Of a stretch of 64,000 nucleotides of DNA, positions 1 to 7,439 are shown piece by piece. A program made the translations under genes and the position numbers. Origin of the DNA: Alistipes sp. (GTDB taxonomy: Bacteria > Bacteroidota > Bacteroidia > Bacteroidales > Rikenellaceae); NCBI GenBank assembly GCA_017381935.1, contig JAFOBG010000052.1, positions 1 through 64,000 on the forward strand. Direction: 5' to 3'. Positions within the stretch are counted from its first letter, which is position 1. Each line of letters starts with the position of its first letter. The notes under the pieces were generated by a model. It was not told the origin of the DNA and did no database searches. It saw nothing but the letters and a program-made list of their open reading frames with translations.

Positions 1-17
1 AACAAATTCAAACAGAA

Positions 18-41
18 AGCCACTCAATTGAGTGGCTTTTG
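18..41 (+). terminator. Rho-independent terminator of an upstream gene
   Basis: A perfect 20-bp palindrome (18-37, AGCCACTCAA and its complement) is followed by TTTT. It probably ends a plus-strand gene lying left of the window. The arm CACTCAAT recurs in the hairpin at 212-254. No gene is visible between 1 and 291. Confidence 0.65.
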
Positions 42-153
42 TTGTATATACGCAACTGTGAGTTTGCTCACAAAGGCAGCGTAGATACAACAAAATGAAC
101 TGTACGAAGTACAGATTTATGTTTGAATTTACTGCCGAGGGAACACCCGGATC

Positions 154-192
154 GCAAGGTATGTTATCTTGTCAAATGATAATATACCTTGC
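154..192. other. Strong hairpin in gene-free DNA
   Basis: GCAAGGTAT (154-162) pairs with ATACCTTGC (184-192). TTATC/GATAA extends the stem inward to a loop of about 9 nt. There is no T-run next to it, so it is not a normal terminator. A smaller hairpin, CTGTAC-GAA-GTACAG, lies at 100-114. Function unknown. Confidence 0.4.
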
Positions 193-211
193 AATCTTCA
201 ACTTTAGTAAG

Positions 212-254
212 CAAAAAAATATACACCACTCAATCGAGTAGTGTATATTTTTTG
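212..254 (-). terminator. Bidirectional terminator downstream of the 292-1437 gene
   Basis: A near-perfect inverted repeat (AAAAATATACAC and its complement, with ACTC/GAGT at the top) is flanked by A-runs on the left and T-runs on the right. It can therefore terminate on both strands. It sits 38 bases after the stop of the minus-strand gene at 292. Confidence 0.65.
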
Positions 255-291
255 CATTTAAACTTTTAAGGTTGTTGTCGGTATCTTAACG

Positions 292-1437
292 TTACTCCAC
301 CTTGATAAATGGATCACTCTCTTTACCAACAAAGCGGTATAGTGTTGCAGTGCAACTCTGGAAAGGCTTATTGCGTTTGCGGTGAGATATATAGAAGTAG
401 TTATCTCCCAAGGCGTGTATTCCTGTAGACGCTTTATCAAAGTTCCAACCACGAATATCTGTATGGTTAGGGTCGGTCATCCCTCGTCCACAGAGGGTAA
501 GCACATTCTGCTTTTTGGCGTAGTCAACACCTTTAAGACTCTGCTTTTGTGGAGCGATGTTGCCATCTATAGCATAGAGAGTAAAACCTGCGAAGTCGCT
601 CTTTTTGGTCTCGTAAGTTGCTAAGAACCAGAAGTTGCGAGTTGCATCGTACTCCATGTTCTGTACACCCCAATTTCTATTGCCGGTATAAACAAAGTAG
701 CGTCCTGCCGGCTTCTTAGGGCCTGATTGATGCATTGCCTCCTGTGAAAGTGGTCGCTCGTATTTTACCCAATTAGAAGCATCGTACTGGAGCAATACCT
801 GATAGTCGTTGTCAGTACGATTCTTGTCGCCATAGATGCCATAGGCGATTGTAAGATAGCGCTTGCCATCGCTTTTACCAAACTTAGGGCCGAATGTTAT
901 GCCGTCAAAGCCACTGCAGCCGTAGCGGTGCTCAAGAACCTTACCGTTGCTTGTAACCTTTGCTTCGAAGTCCTCAAGTACTGTAGGTAGATAGACTGAT
1001 GTCATAATTTCATCTTTCTCTGCGCTCATGCCTTCACGAGTGATTTTATCCACATCGAAGATGGCTACGTAAAATGCCGTATCCCAATGTTTTGTAGTAT
1101 TCTCTTGTTTGAGAATGCCACGACCTATAGAGTCGTTTTTGTACTCTAATGAACCATATATACGACCATCCTCTTCGTTGAACTCGATACATCCGAGATG
1201 TCCAAGAAGGCCGGTTACTGTTCCGATGATATTTCCTTGCAAGTCTGCTTTGATAAGCATTGTGGTAAATGAATAGTAGATATAACCCTGCTTGGAGTCT
1301 ATGGCAATACCTTGAATATGTCCCGCCTTCCACTCTCCGGAGTAAATCTGTTTAGGGAATTGGCTGGTAGGGGTCTGTGCAGAAAGAGTTGCAATGCCTA
1401 TAAGAATGATTGCAACAATTGTAAGAAATTGTTTCAT
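292..1437 (-). CDS. Secreted protein of unknown function, possibly beta-propeller-like
   Basis: 381 residues starting with a clear Sec signal peptide (Lys-Gln, a hydrophobic run to about residue 19, then an Ala-Gln-Thr cleavage region). There is no lipobox Cys, so export to the periplasm or beyond is expected. Repeated short segments of the type 'hydrophobic strand, Gly/Asp/Tyr turn' (for example around residues 35-95 and 185-300) resemble six-bladed propeller or SMP-30-like folds, but I see no diagnostic catalytic motif. It starts 11 bases after the stop of the small membrane gene at 1449, so the two are probably co-transcribed. The protein looks intact. I do not recognise the family and assign no function. 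Confidence 0.75.
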   Translation of the reverse strand: MKQFLTIVAIILIGIATLSAQTPTSQFPKQIYSGEWKAGHIQGIAIDSKQGYIYYSFTTMLIKADLQGNIIGTVTGLLGHLGCIEFNEEDGRIYGSLEYKNDSIGRGILKQENTTKHWDTAFYVAIFDVDKITREGMSAEKDEIMTSVYLPTVLEDFEAKVTSNGKVLEHRYGCSGFDGITFGPKFGKSDGKRYLTIAYGIYGDKNRTDNDYQVLLQYDASNWVKYERPLSQEAMHQSGPKKPAGRYFVYTGNRNWGVQNMEYDATRNFWFLATYETKKSDFAGFTLYAIDGNIAPQKQSLKGVDYAKKQNVLTLCGRGMTDPNHTDIRGWNFDKASTGIHALGDNYFYISHRKRNKPFQSCTATLYRFVGKESDPFIKVE

Positions 1438-1448
1438 AAGTATTTAAG

Positions 1449-1712
1449 TTAGATTTTATTAGCTGTATTGTGGTCAATATCACAACCGGCACAGTTTCCT
1501 GTACAAAGAGTATCTGTCTCACAACTCTCTGCTGCCATATCTTCACGAGTCTCTTGTACGGCGCACTTGATTCCTAACTTTTTCATGTTGGGATTTGTGG
1601 AGATTTCAGACTCAATATGATGACCCTTTACCATTAGGGTTATAGAGAGCGCTAATCCGAAGAAAGCTACAGCTCCTATGGCAAAAAGTATTACTACTAA
1701 CCAGCTGGGCAT
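1449..1712 (-). CDS. Small membrane protein with a C-terminal Cys cluster
   Basis: 87 residues. One N-terminal transmembrane helix (about residues 4-28) is followed by a hydrophilic tail. A lone Cys near residue 50 is followed by a cluster in the last 25 residues spaced roughly C-x4-C-x3-C-x2-C. Such spacing could bind a metal or an iron-sulfur cluster, or form disulfides if exported; this is inference from spacing only. It is the first gene of a probable two-gene operon with the secreted protein at 292-1437, and it is divergent from trkA. I do not know the family. Confidence 0.7.
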   Translation of the reverse strand: MPSWLVVILFAIGAVAFFGLALSITLMVKGHHIESEISTNPNMKKLGIKCAVQETREDMAAESCETDTLCTGNCAGCDIDHNTANKI

Positions 1713-1765
1713 AAGTCGATTATAAAAATTACTTAAATTTATTTTACTTCAAAGGGCTATAACCC

Positions 1766-1796
1766 TTTGTTTTCTCGCTACAAATTTATAAATTTG
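1766..1796 (+). promoter_or_regulatory. Bacteroidetes-type promoter for trkA
   Basis: TTTG (1766-1769), a 19-base spacer, then TAAATTTG (1789-1796) matches the Bacteroidetes primary-sigma consensus TTTG-N19/20-TAnnTTTG. The trkA ATG follows at 1836. An inverted repeat CAAAGGG/CCCTTTG (about 1750-1769) overlaps the -33 box and could be an operator. Confidence 0.6.
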
Positions 1797-1835
1797 TCTG
1801 AAATTTTGCAAATAGTTGATAAAACTTACCACAGT

Positions 1836-3173
1836 ATGCGAATAGTTATATCTGGTGTTGAGGAGATGGGCAATCATCTTGCCAAGATGCTTAGCGGACA
1901 CGGGCATGATATTACAGTGATAGATCAAGATGCGAAATTGCTTGCTGAGTTGGGCAATTTGGCAGATGTTATTACTATTGAGGGAGATGCAACGACATTT
2001 GCTACTCTGCGTAAGGCGTCGGTGCGTAAGTGCGATTTGTTTATTGCAGTTGACTCAGTTGAGAATGATAATATTCTCTCTTCTATTATGGCAAAGCAGT
2101 TAGGTGCTAAAAAGTCTATTGCCCGTATAGATAACAACGAGTATCTTGAGCCGAATAATAAAGAGATGTTTATTAATATGGGTATTGATTATCTCTTTTA
2201 TCCTGAGAAAATTGCAGCTGAAGAGGTTATCAACTTACTCGGTCATACGGCGACAACTGAGTTTGTGGACTTTTCGGGAGGAAAACTATCTCTTGTAGTC
2301 TTTCGCCTTGAACCTAATTCGGAACTTATCGGTAAGAGTATCTCCGGATTTGTTGGAGAGGAGGGCCTTAATTATCGTACAGTCGCAATTATGCGTGATA
2401 GCGTTACCATTATTCCGAAATCGACAGATACATACATGGTCGGTGATATGGTCTATGTTATATCTCGTCATGATACGGTAGGTGAGGTTATGGCTTTGTC
2501 TGGTAAAAATAATGTACGTGTTAACAATATGATGATTTTAGGAGGATCCCGTATTGGCGTACAGATTGCTCAGGCTCTACAAAATGTTGTGAATATCAAA
2601 CTGATAGATTATAATGCAGATAAAGCATATCGTCTTGCTGAGATGTTGGAGCGCACGCTTATAATTCATCAAGATGGCCGAGATACAGAGGCAATGATGG
2701 AGGAGGGTCTTGCAAATATGGACGCTTTTGTTGCCGTTACGGGTCGTAGTGAGACTAATATTCTTACTGCGATGCTTGCAAAACGTATGGGTGTAAAGCG
2801 AGTTATTGCAGAGGTTGAGAATATGAACTATATCAATATTGCTGACTCGGTTGGTGTAGATACAATTATCAACAAGAAGATTGTAAGTGCTTCAAATATC
2901 TTCCGCTTTACTATGGCTACCGATGTGTTGGCAATTAAATGCTTGACCGGTAGTGATGCAGAGGTACTTGAATTTATTGTTAAGCCTAATAGTCCGGCTA
3001 CAAAGTCGGTAATTGGAGAGATGGGACTACCAGATGATGTTATTGTAGGCGGTATTGTTCGCGGAGATAAGGTCTTTATAGCTGTAAGTAATATGCAGAT
3101 TAACGCATACGATAGGGTTGTAGTCTTTGCTATGCCGTCGGCTATTGGGGATATAGGTTACTACTTTAATTAA
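1836..3173 (+). CDS. trkA: TrkA, regulatory NAD-binding subunit of a potassium uptake system
   Basis: 445 residues from the ATG at 1836, chosen over the upstream in-frame ATG at 1767 because the conserved fold begins at MRIVISG and the promoter lies between them. TrkA is a peripheral cytoplasmic protein that gates the TrkH/TrkG potassium channel. It has the usual duplicated layout: RCK-N then RCK-C in residues 1-220, repeated in 225-445. Each half begins with a Rossmann beta-alpha-beta unit. The first nucleotide loop reads G-V-E-E-M-G and the second G-G-S-R-I-G, so both deviate from the GxGxxG rule. No trkH gene is adjacent, so the channel partner must lie elsewhere. Family assignment is firm. 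Confidence 0.93.
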   Translation: MRIVISGVEEMGNHLAKMLSGHGHDITVIDQDAKLLAELGNLADVITIEGDATTFATLRKASVRKCDLFIAVDSVENDNILSSIMAKQLGAKKSIARIDNNEYLEPNNKEMFINMGIDYLFYPEKIAAEEVINLLGHTATTEFVDFSGGKLSLVVFRLEPNSELIGKSISGFVGEEGLNYRTVAIMRDSVTIIPKSTDTYMVGDMVYVISRHDTVGEVMALSGKNNVRVNNMMILGGSRIGVQIAQALQNVVNIKLIDYNADKAYRLAEMLERTLIIHQDGRDTEAMMEEGLANMDAFVAVTGRSETNILTAMLAKRMGVKRVIAEVENMNYINIADSVGVDTIINKKIVSASNIFRFTMATDVLAIKCLTGSDAEVLEFIVKPNSPATKSVIGEMGLPDDVIVGGIVRGDKVFIAVSNMQINAYDRVVVFAMPSAIGDIGYYFN

Positions 3174-3194
3174 GAATAACTAAGAGAAAAAGAT

Positions 3195-3833
3195 ATGTAT
3201 ATTGCTATTGCGGGAAATATCGGAAGTGGAAAGACGACACTTACCGAGATACTGACAAAACATTACGGAGCAAAGGCTTACTATGAGGATGTGGATAATC
3301 CTTATATTTCAGACTTTTATGAGGATATGAATCGTTGGGCGTTTCAGTTTCAGGTCCACTTCCTTGCAAGTCGTATTCGTCAGACTATGGATATGCTCTC
3401 TGATGGTTCAGAGAACGTTTTTCAGGATCGAACAATCTATGAAGATGCCCATATATTTGCGGGTAATCTTCATCAAATGGGGCTTATGTCAGGCAGAGAT
3501 TTTGGAACATATATGAAGCTGTTCGATATCTCTACAGATCTTATTCCTAAGCCTGATTTGTTAATCTATCTTAAGTCGAGTATTGATACTCTTGTTCGTC
3601 AAATTCGTAAGCGAGGCAGAGAGTATGAACAGAATATAGATATTGACTATCTCAAGCGCCTTAATGACCGATATAATGATTGGGTCGATAATTATGAGGG
3701 TGAGGTCTTTATTATTGATAAAGATAATATGGACTTTGTGGAGAATATCAAGGTCCTTGACTCTCTATATAAGCGTCTGGATGAGATTCATGCAGAGCGA
3801 CCTGCTGTAAGACAGGCGTCATTTAATTGGTAG
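3195..3833 (+). CDS. Deoxynucleoside kinase
   Basis: 212 residues, a normal length for the dNK/dGK-dCK family (PF01712), which phosphorylates deoxynucleosides in salvage. The P-loop G-N-I-G-S-G-K-T is at residues 7-14, the D-R-T substitute for the DRS motif at 78-80 with Glu83 nearby, and an Arg-rich lid segment (RKRGRE) near 137. The ATG is 21 bases after the trkA stop, preceded by an AGAGAAAAAGAT stretch. The gene is followed directly by the methyltransferase gene. Which deoxynucleoside it prefers cannot be told from sequence. Confidence 0.92.
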   Translation: MYIAIAGNIGSGKTTLTEILTKHYGAKAYYEDVDNPYISDFYEDMNRWAFQFQVHFLASRIRQTMDMLSDGSENVFQDRTIYEDAHIFAGNLHQMGLMSGRDFGTYMKLFDISTDLIPKPDLLIYLKSSIDTLVRQIRKRGREYEQNIDIDYLKRLNDRYNDWVDNYEGEVFIIDKDNMDFVENIKVLDSLYKRLDEIHAERPAVRQASFNW

Positions 3834-3861
3834 ATTGATTACAGAGAAAGAGAACGTGGTT

Positions 3862-5223
3862 ATGCAACCATTACCATCCTATTTTGTCGAGACTATACGC
3901 CAAAGTTTGGGCGAAGAGGCAGAGCGGTTGTTTGCAGCTCTCGATTCGGACTCTCCTGTCTCTGTCCGACTGAATCCGGATAAGTGGCATGGAGGCGAGT
4001 GGGGTGATAAAGTGCCGTGGAGTCGAGAAGGTAGATACCTCGATTTTAGACCCATGTTTACTACTGATATACCTTTTGCAGCAGGAGCATATTATGTGCA
4101 AGAGGCAGGGTCGCAGTTTATAGATTACATACTGCAAAAAGAGGGGGTTGATAGTGGTCGCATCCTTGATATGTGCTCAGCGCCTGGGGGTAAAACAACT
4201 CTCTATTCAACAATTGTAGGACCGAGAGGTATTGTAGTTGCCAATGAGTATGTGCGAAATAGAGCCAATATTTTGGCTGATAATATCCGTAAGTGGGGCC
4301 TTGGTAATGTTGTTGTTACAAATAACGACCCACAACATATAGCGGCTTTTGAGGGCTGGTTTGATGTTGTAGCGGTAGATGCCCCTTGCTCTGGAGAGGG
4401 TATGTTTCGTAAAGATGAGACTGCAAGAGAGGAGTGGAGTTGGCAAAATGTTCAGATGTGTGTAACTCGACAGATGGCAATTCTCAGTCAGGCGTGGAAA
4501 TGCCTTAAGGCGGGTGGACTACTTATATACAGTACCTGTACCTTCAATAATGAGGAGGATGAGGGTGTTTTGCGTAAGATGCTATCTGAGTTTGGAGATG
4601 AAATATGTCGTAGCACTGAGATAAATATACCTGAGCAGTGGGGTATAACAAGGGTTGATGTTGAATATTTTCAGACATTTAAGTTTTATCCGCATAAGGT
4701 AAAGAGTGAGGGCTTTTTTGTAGCTGTAGCTCGTAAGAGAGAAGATGCTTGTACAAGGACAATAGTGCCTAAACCTCGTAAAAAGATAATGGCTGATGCT
4801 ACAAAAGAGACTGTTAAAGAGCTATCAAAATGGGTCCGACAACCTGAGGATAAGAAGTTTGCCATGGTTGGAGATAGTTATTATTGCTATTTGCGCTCCC
4901 ATTATGCAGATGTGAAGGCGTTGGCTGAAAACTTGACAGTAATATATTCAGGGGTCGAGATGGGACAGATATTTAAATGTAAACTGAAACCTGAATGGCC
5001 ACTCTCTGAATCTATTTGGCTTGATTGTTCTGCGGTACCGGTAGTGGAGGTGGAGAGGGATGTTGCTCTTGATTATTTGAGAAAAAAAGATATTCCGGCC
5101 TCTCTTTTTGAAGAGGGTATAAATATTATAGCTTGTGAGGGATACAAACTTGGTTTTATTAAGAGAATAGGCAATAGGGTAAATAATAACTACCCTAACA
5201 GCTTGAAAATTATGAATTTGTAA
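3862..5223 (+). CDS. RsmF-like rRNA (cytosine-5-)-methyltransferase
   Basis: 453 residues from the ATG at 3862. A TTG nine codons upstream also opens the frame, but the family fold begins at MQPLPSYF. This NOL1/NOP2/Sun enzyme transfers methyl from SAM to C5 of cytosine in RNA. The SAM loop D-M-C-S-A-P-G-G-K-T is at 103-112, motif IV D-A-P-C at 173-176 and the nucleophile Cys in T-C-T at 226. The C-terminal third (about 290-453) carries the RsmF-type pre-PUA/PUA-like RNA-binding region, ending in G-Y-K-L-G-F-I-K. That supports RsmF over RsmB. The exact rRNA target is inferred from the family. It lies between the kinase and the MerR gene in one tight run. Confidence 0.9.
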   Translation: MQPLPSYFVETIRQSLGEEAERLFAALDSDSPVSVRLNPDKWHGGEWGDKVPWSREGRYLDFRPMFTTDIPFAAGAYYVQEAGSQFIDYILQKEGVDSGRILDMCSAPGGKTTLYSTIVGPRGIVVANEYVRNRANILADNIRKWGLGNVVVTNNDPQHIAAFEGWFDVVAVDAPCSGEGMFRKDETAREEWSWQNVQMCVTRQMAILSQAWKCLKAGGLLIYSTCTFNNEEDEGVLRKMLSEFGDEICRSTEINIPEQWGITRVDVEYFQTFKFYPHKVKSEGFFVAVARKREDACTRTIVPKPRKKIMADATKETVKELSKWVRQPEDKKFAMVGDSYYCYLRSHYADVKALAENLTVIYSGVEMGQIFKCKLKPEWPLSESIWLDCSAVPVVEVERDVALDYLRKKDIPASLFEEGINIIACEGYKLGFIKRIGNRVNNNYPNSLKIMNL

Positions 5224-5228
5224 TATAT

Positions 5229-5663
5229 ATGGCAGACAAATTGTTTTACACGATGGGCGAGGTTGCGGAGATGTTTGATGTTAATGCTTCGCTGATTCGT
5301 TATTGGGGGACCCAATTCCCGACACTTAAACCTCATCGAAACAAGAAGGGTAATCGTCTCTTTACGCCGGCAGATGTAGAGCAGCTTAAGCGTATCTATC
5401 ACTATGTTAAGGAGCGAGGTATGACACTTGAGGGCGCTAAAAAAGCACTTCGAGCAGATCGTGGCAATAAGAGCGGAGAGAGTGTTAATGTTGAATTATT
5501 GGATCATCTTTATAACCTACGTTCAATGCTTATTGAAGTTAGAGATTCTCTTGGTGAGGAGCATGAGGCGGTTCGGAAGGCAGTTGTAGCACCTGTAGCG
5601 CAAGAGCCTGATAGTGAGCCTAAGAAGCCTGTCTATATGGAACAAACACTTTTTGATTTCTAA
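5229..5663 (+). CDS. MerR-family transcription regulator
   Basis: 144 residues. The N-terminal 70 residues form a MerR winged helix-turn-helix: YTMGEVAEMFDV, then SLIRYWGTQF, then GNRLFTPADVEQL. A helical region follows, then a short acidic, Pro-containing tail with no Cys cluster, so it is not one of the classical metal sensors. It begins 6 bases after the methylase stop and ends 5 bases before the nif3 start. The effector and targets are unknown. Confidence 0.88.
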   Translation: MADKLFYTMGEVAEMFDVNASLIRYWGTQFPTLKPHRNKKGNRLFTPADVEQLKRIYHYVKERGMTLEGAKKALRADRGNKSGESVNVELLDHLYNLRSMLIEVRDSLGEEHEAVRKAVVAPVAQEPDSEPKKPVYMEQTLFDF

Positions 5664-5667
5664 AGAT

Positions 5668-6459
5668 ATGAAAGTTAGAGATATAACTGAATGTATCGAG
5701 GCTTTTGCTCCTCTGTCATTGCAAGAGTCTTATGATAATGCCGGCCTTATTGTTGGCAGACTCGATGATACTCTGCAAGGAGGTGTGCTATTGGCTGTTG
5801 ATGTAACAGAAGAGGTTATAGATGAGGCTATTGAGAAGGGGTGCTCAATGATAGTTACCCATCATCCTATTATTTTCCATCCACTGAAACGATTCAATTC
5901 ATCCTCTGTGGTTGAGTGTTGTGTTGAGCGTGCTATTAAAAACGATATAGCACTCTATGCTTGTCATACAAACCTCGATTCTGCTCCTGGTGGTATGAGT
6001 TGGCGATTGGGTCAGATGTTGGGTGTTCAAAATATGGAAGTGTTAGAACCTACAGTTGAAGGAGCAGGGTTTGGCGTTGTGGGAGAATTTGCAGAGGATA
6101 TGCCTATTGAGCAATTTTTTGAACTTCTTCATACTGTATTGGGTTGTAAAGCTGTAAGGCATAGTCAAGTGGTAAAACCAACAGTTAGAAGAGTCGCTCT
6201 TTGTACAGGGTCAGGGGCTTCGATGATGGGTGCAGCTGCAGCTGCTTTGTGTGATGTTTATGTTACGGCAGATGCAAAATATAACGACTATTATACCCCT
6301 TTTGGCCGTTTCGTACTTTGCGATGTAGGTCATTTTGAGAGCGAATTCTGCGCAATTGATATATTATTTGATATTTTGACGGATTTGTCAAAAAAAATTA
6401 GTAACTTTGCGCTCCATAAGAGCGCGAACTCTAAGAATCCAATGTATTACCATGTGTAA
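5668..6459 (+). CDS. Nif3-like dinuclear metal-centre protein (NGG1p-interacting factor family)
   Basis: 263 residues from the ATG at 5668; an earlier in-frame ATG at 5614 lies inside the merR gene. Metal ligands of the family are visible: H-H-P at 65-67, H-T-N-L-D at 100-104, and G-H-F-E-S-E near the C-terminus. The length matches the compact YbgI form (about 250). The roughly 360-residue form common in other Bacteroidetes carries a PII-like insert, which is absent here. Proposed activities for the family (GTP cyclohydrolase I type 2, metallohydrolase) are uncertain. The 3' end overlaps a promoter-like element for the next gene, with which Nif3 is often paired. Confidence 0.88.
   Translation: MKVRDITECIEAFAPLSLQESYDNAGLIVGRLDDTLQGGVLLAVDVTEEVIDEAIEKGCSMIVTHHPIIFHPLKRFNSSSVVECCVERAIKNDIALYACHTNLDSAPGGMSWRLGQMLGVQNMEVLEPTVEGAGFGVVGEFAEDMPIEQFFELLHTVLGCKAVRHSQVVKPTVRRVALCTGSGASMMGAAAAALCDVYVTADAKYNDYYTPFGRFVLCDVGHFESEFCAIDILFDILTDLSKKISNFALHKSANSKNPMYYHV
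6402..6409 (+). promoter_or_regulatory. -7 box for the zinc-ribbon gene, inside nif3
   Basis: TAACTTTG followed by C fits the TAnnTTTG -7 consensus. It lies within the last 60 bases of nif3 and 103 bases before the ATG at 6513. No TTTG sits exactly 19-20 bases upstream (nearest are 14 and 23), so only the -7 half is convincing. Confidence 0.45.
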
Positions 6460-6512
6460 TATATTGGTTATCATTGTGTTATAGACGGAAAGAAAATTAA
6501 ACGATAATATAT

Positions 6513-7262
6513 ATGGCTACAACAAAGAAAACCGCTGAGGTAGATTACTCGATGTACGAGAAGATTATGGCTCTTTACGAGTTACAGAAGATTGATTCGC
6601 AGATTGATGAAATCAATAAGGTAAAGGGTGAGCTTCCGGACGAGGTACAAGATCTTGACGATGAGATTACCGGTCTTAAGACTCGTGTAGATGGTGTTAA
6701 TGCTGAGATTGAGGAATTGTCAGCACTTACTCGTCAGCGTCGTCGTCAGATCGATGAGGCAAATATGATGATTGCTAAGTATAATGAGCAGCAGTCAAAT
6801 GTTCGTAATAATCGCGAGTTCGATGCTATCTCTAAGGAAATTGAGTATCAGGAGCTTGAGATTAAGCTTGCCGAGAAGAATCTTAAGGAGTATGCAGCAG
6901 CAATAAAGGTTAAGAAGGCTAAGGTTGAGCAGACTGAGACTCTTATTGCAGAGCGCAATGTTGATTTCGAGGCAAAGAAAAATGAACTTGAGAATATTGA
7001 GGCAGAGACCGCAGATCAGGTTGCGGAGCTTACTGCACAGGCAGAGGTTGCAAAGAAGAAGATTGACGAGCGCCTGCTTACTGCTTATGGTCGTATCCGT
7101 AGCAAGGTGCATAATGGCTTGGCGGTTGTAACTGTTCAGCGTGATGCTTGTAGCGGTTGCTTTAACCGTATCCCACCACAGCGTCAGGTTGAGGTTAGTC
7201 AGGGAAAGAAACTGATTGTTTGCGAGTATTGTGGTCGTATATTGGTTCCTGGCGAGGAGTAA
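6513..7262 (+). CDS. Coiled-coil C4-type zinc-ribbon protein (zf-RING_7 / CdsZ-like family)
   Basis: 249 residues. An extended Glu/Lys/Gln-rich helical hairpin (about 15-195) is followed by a C4 zinc ribbon: C-S-G-C near 213 and C-E-Y-C near 236. This is the PF02591 layout (Chlamydia CT398/CdsZ, Helicobacter HP0958). Relatives bind sigma-54, flagellar or secretion partners and RNA, but the role in Bacteroidetes is not established. The family is commonly adjacent to nif3, as here. A terminator follows at 7300. Confidence 0.9.
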   Translation: MATTKKTAEVDYSMYEKIMALYELQKIDSQIDEINKVKGELPDEVQDLDDEITGLKTRVDGVNAEIEELSALTRQRRRQIDEANMMIAKYNEQQSNVRNNREFDAISKEIEYQELEIKLAEKNLKEYAAAIKVKKAKVEQTETLIAERNVDFEAKKNELENIEAETADQVAELTAQAEVAKKKIDERLLTAYGRIRSKVHNGLAVVTVQRDACSGCFNRIPPQRQVEVSQGKKLIVCEYCGRILVPGEE

Positions 7263-7299
7263 TATTTGTTGAGATATTTCTACCACTAAAGATTATTGT

Positions 7300-7333
7300 A
7301 GAGGACTGTATTTTATACGGCCCTCTTTTTTTG
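7300..7333 (+). terminator. Terminator after the zinc-ribbon gene
   Basis: AGAGGACTGTAT pairs with ATACGGCCCTCT through a 12-bp stem with one mismatch and one G-U pair. The T-run starts at 7325. Confidence 0.8.
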
Positions 7334-7415
7334 TTCGTGTTAGTAGTCTTTTCTGCCGCTGTTGGTTTCTATGGCTATTTTATGATGAATGGATACGATT
7401 GTGTAGCTTTTTTTG

Positions 7416-7423
7416 TATATTTG
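7416..7423 (+). promoter_or_regulatory. -7 box for rmuC
   Basis: TATATTTG fits the TAnnTTTG consensus and ends 16 bases before the rmuC ATG at 7440, giving a leader of about 10 nt. No perfectly spaced TTTG is seen upstream. Confidence 0.45.
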
Positions 7424-7439
7424 TACAAAATTAAGAATT

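Noticed and set aside
61-140. Possible fourth copy of the structured repeat (GTAC hairpin and TTTACTGCCGAG block).
   Set aside because: The shared blocks are not in the same order as in copies A-C and the ends do not form the expected inverted repeat.
6795-7286. 163-codon antisense frame over the zinc-ribbon gene.
   Set aside because: It is a by-product of the Glu/Lys-rich coiled-coil codons on the other strand; the sense protein is a clear family member.
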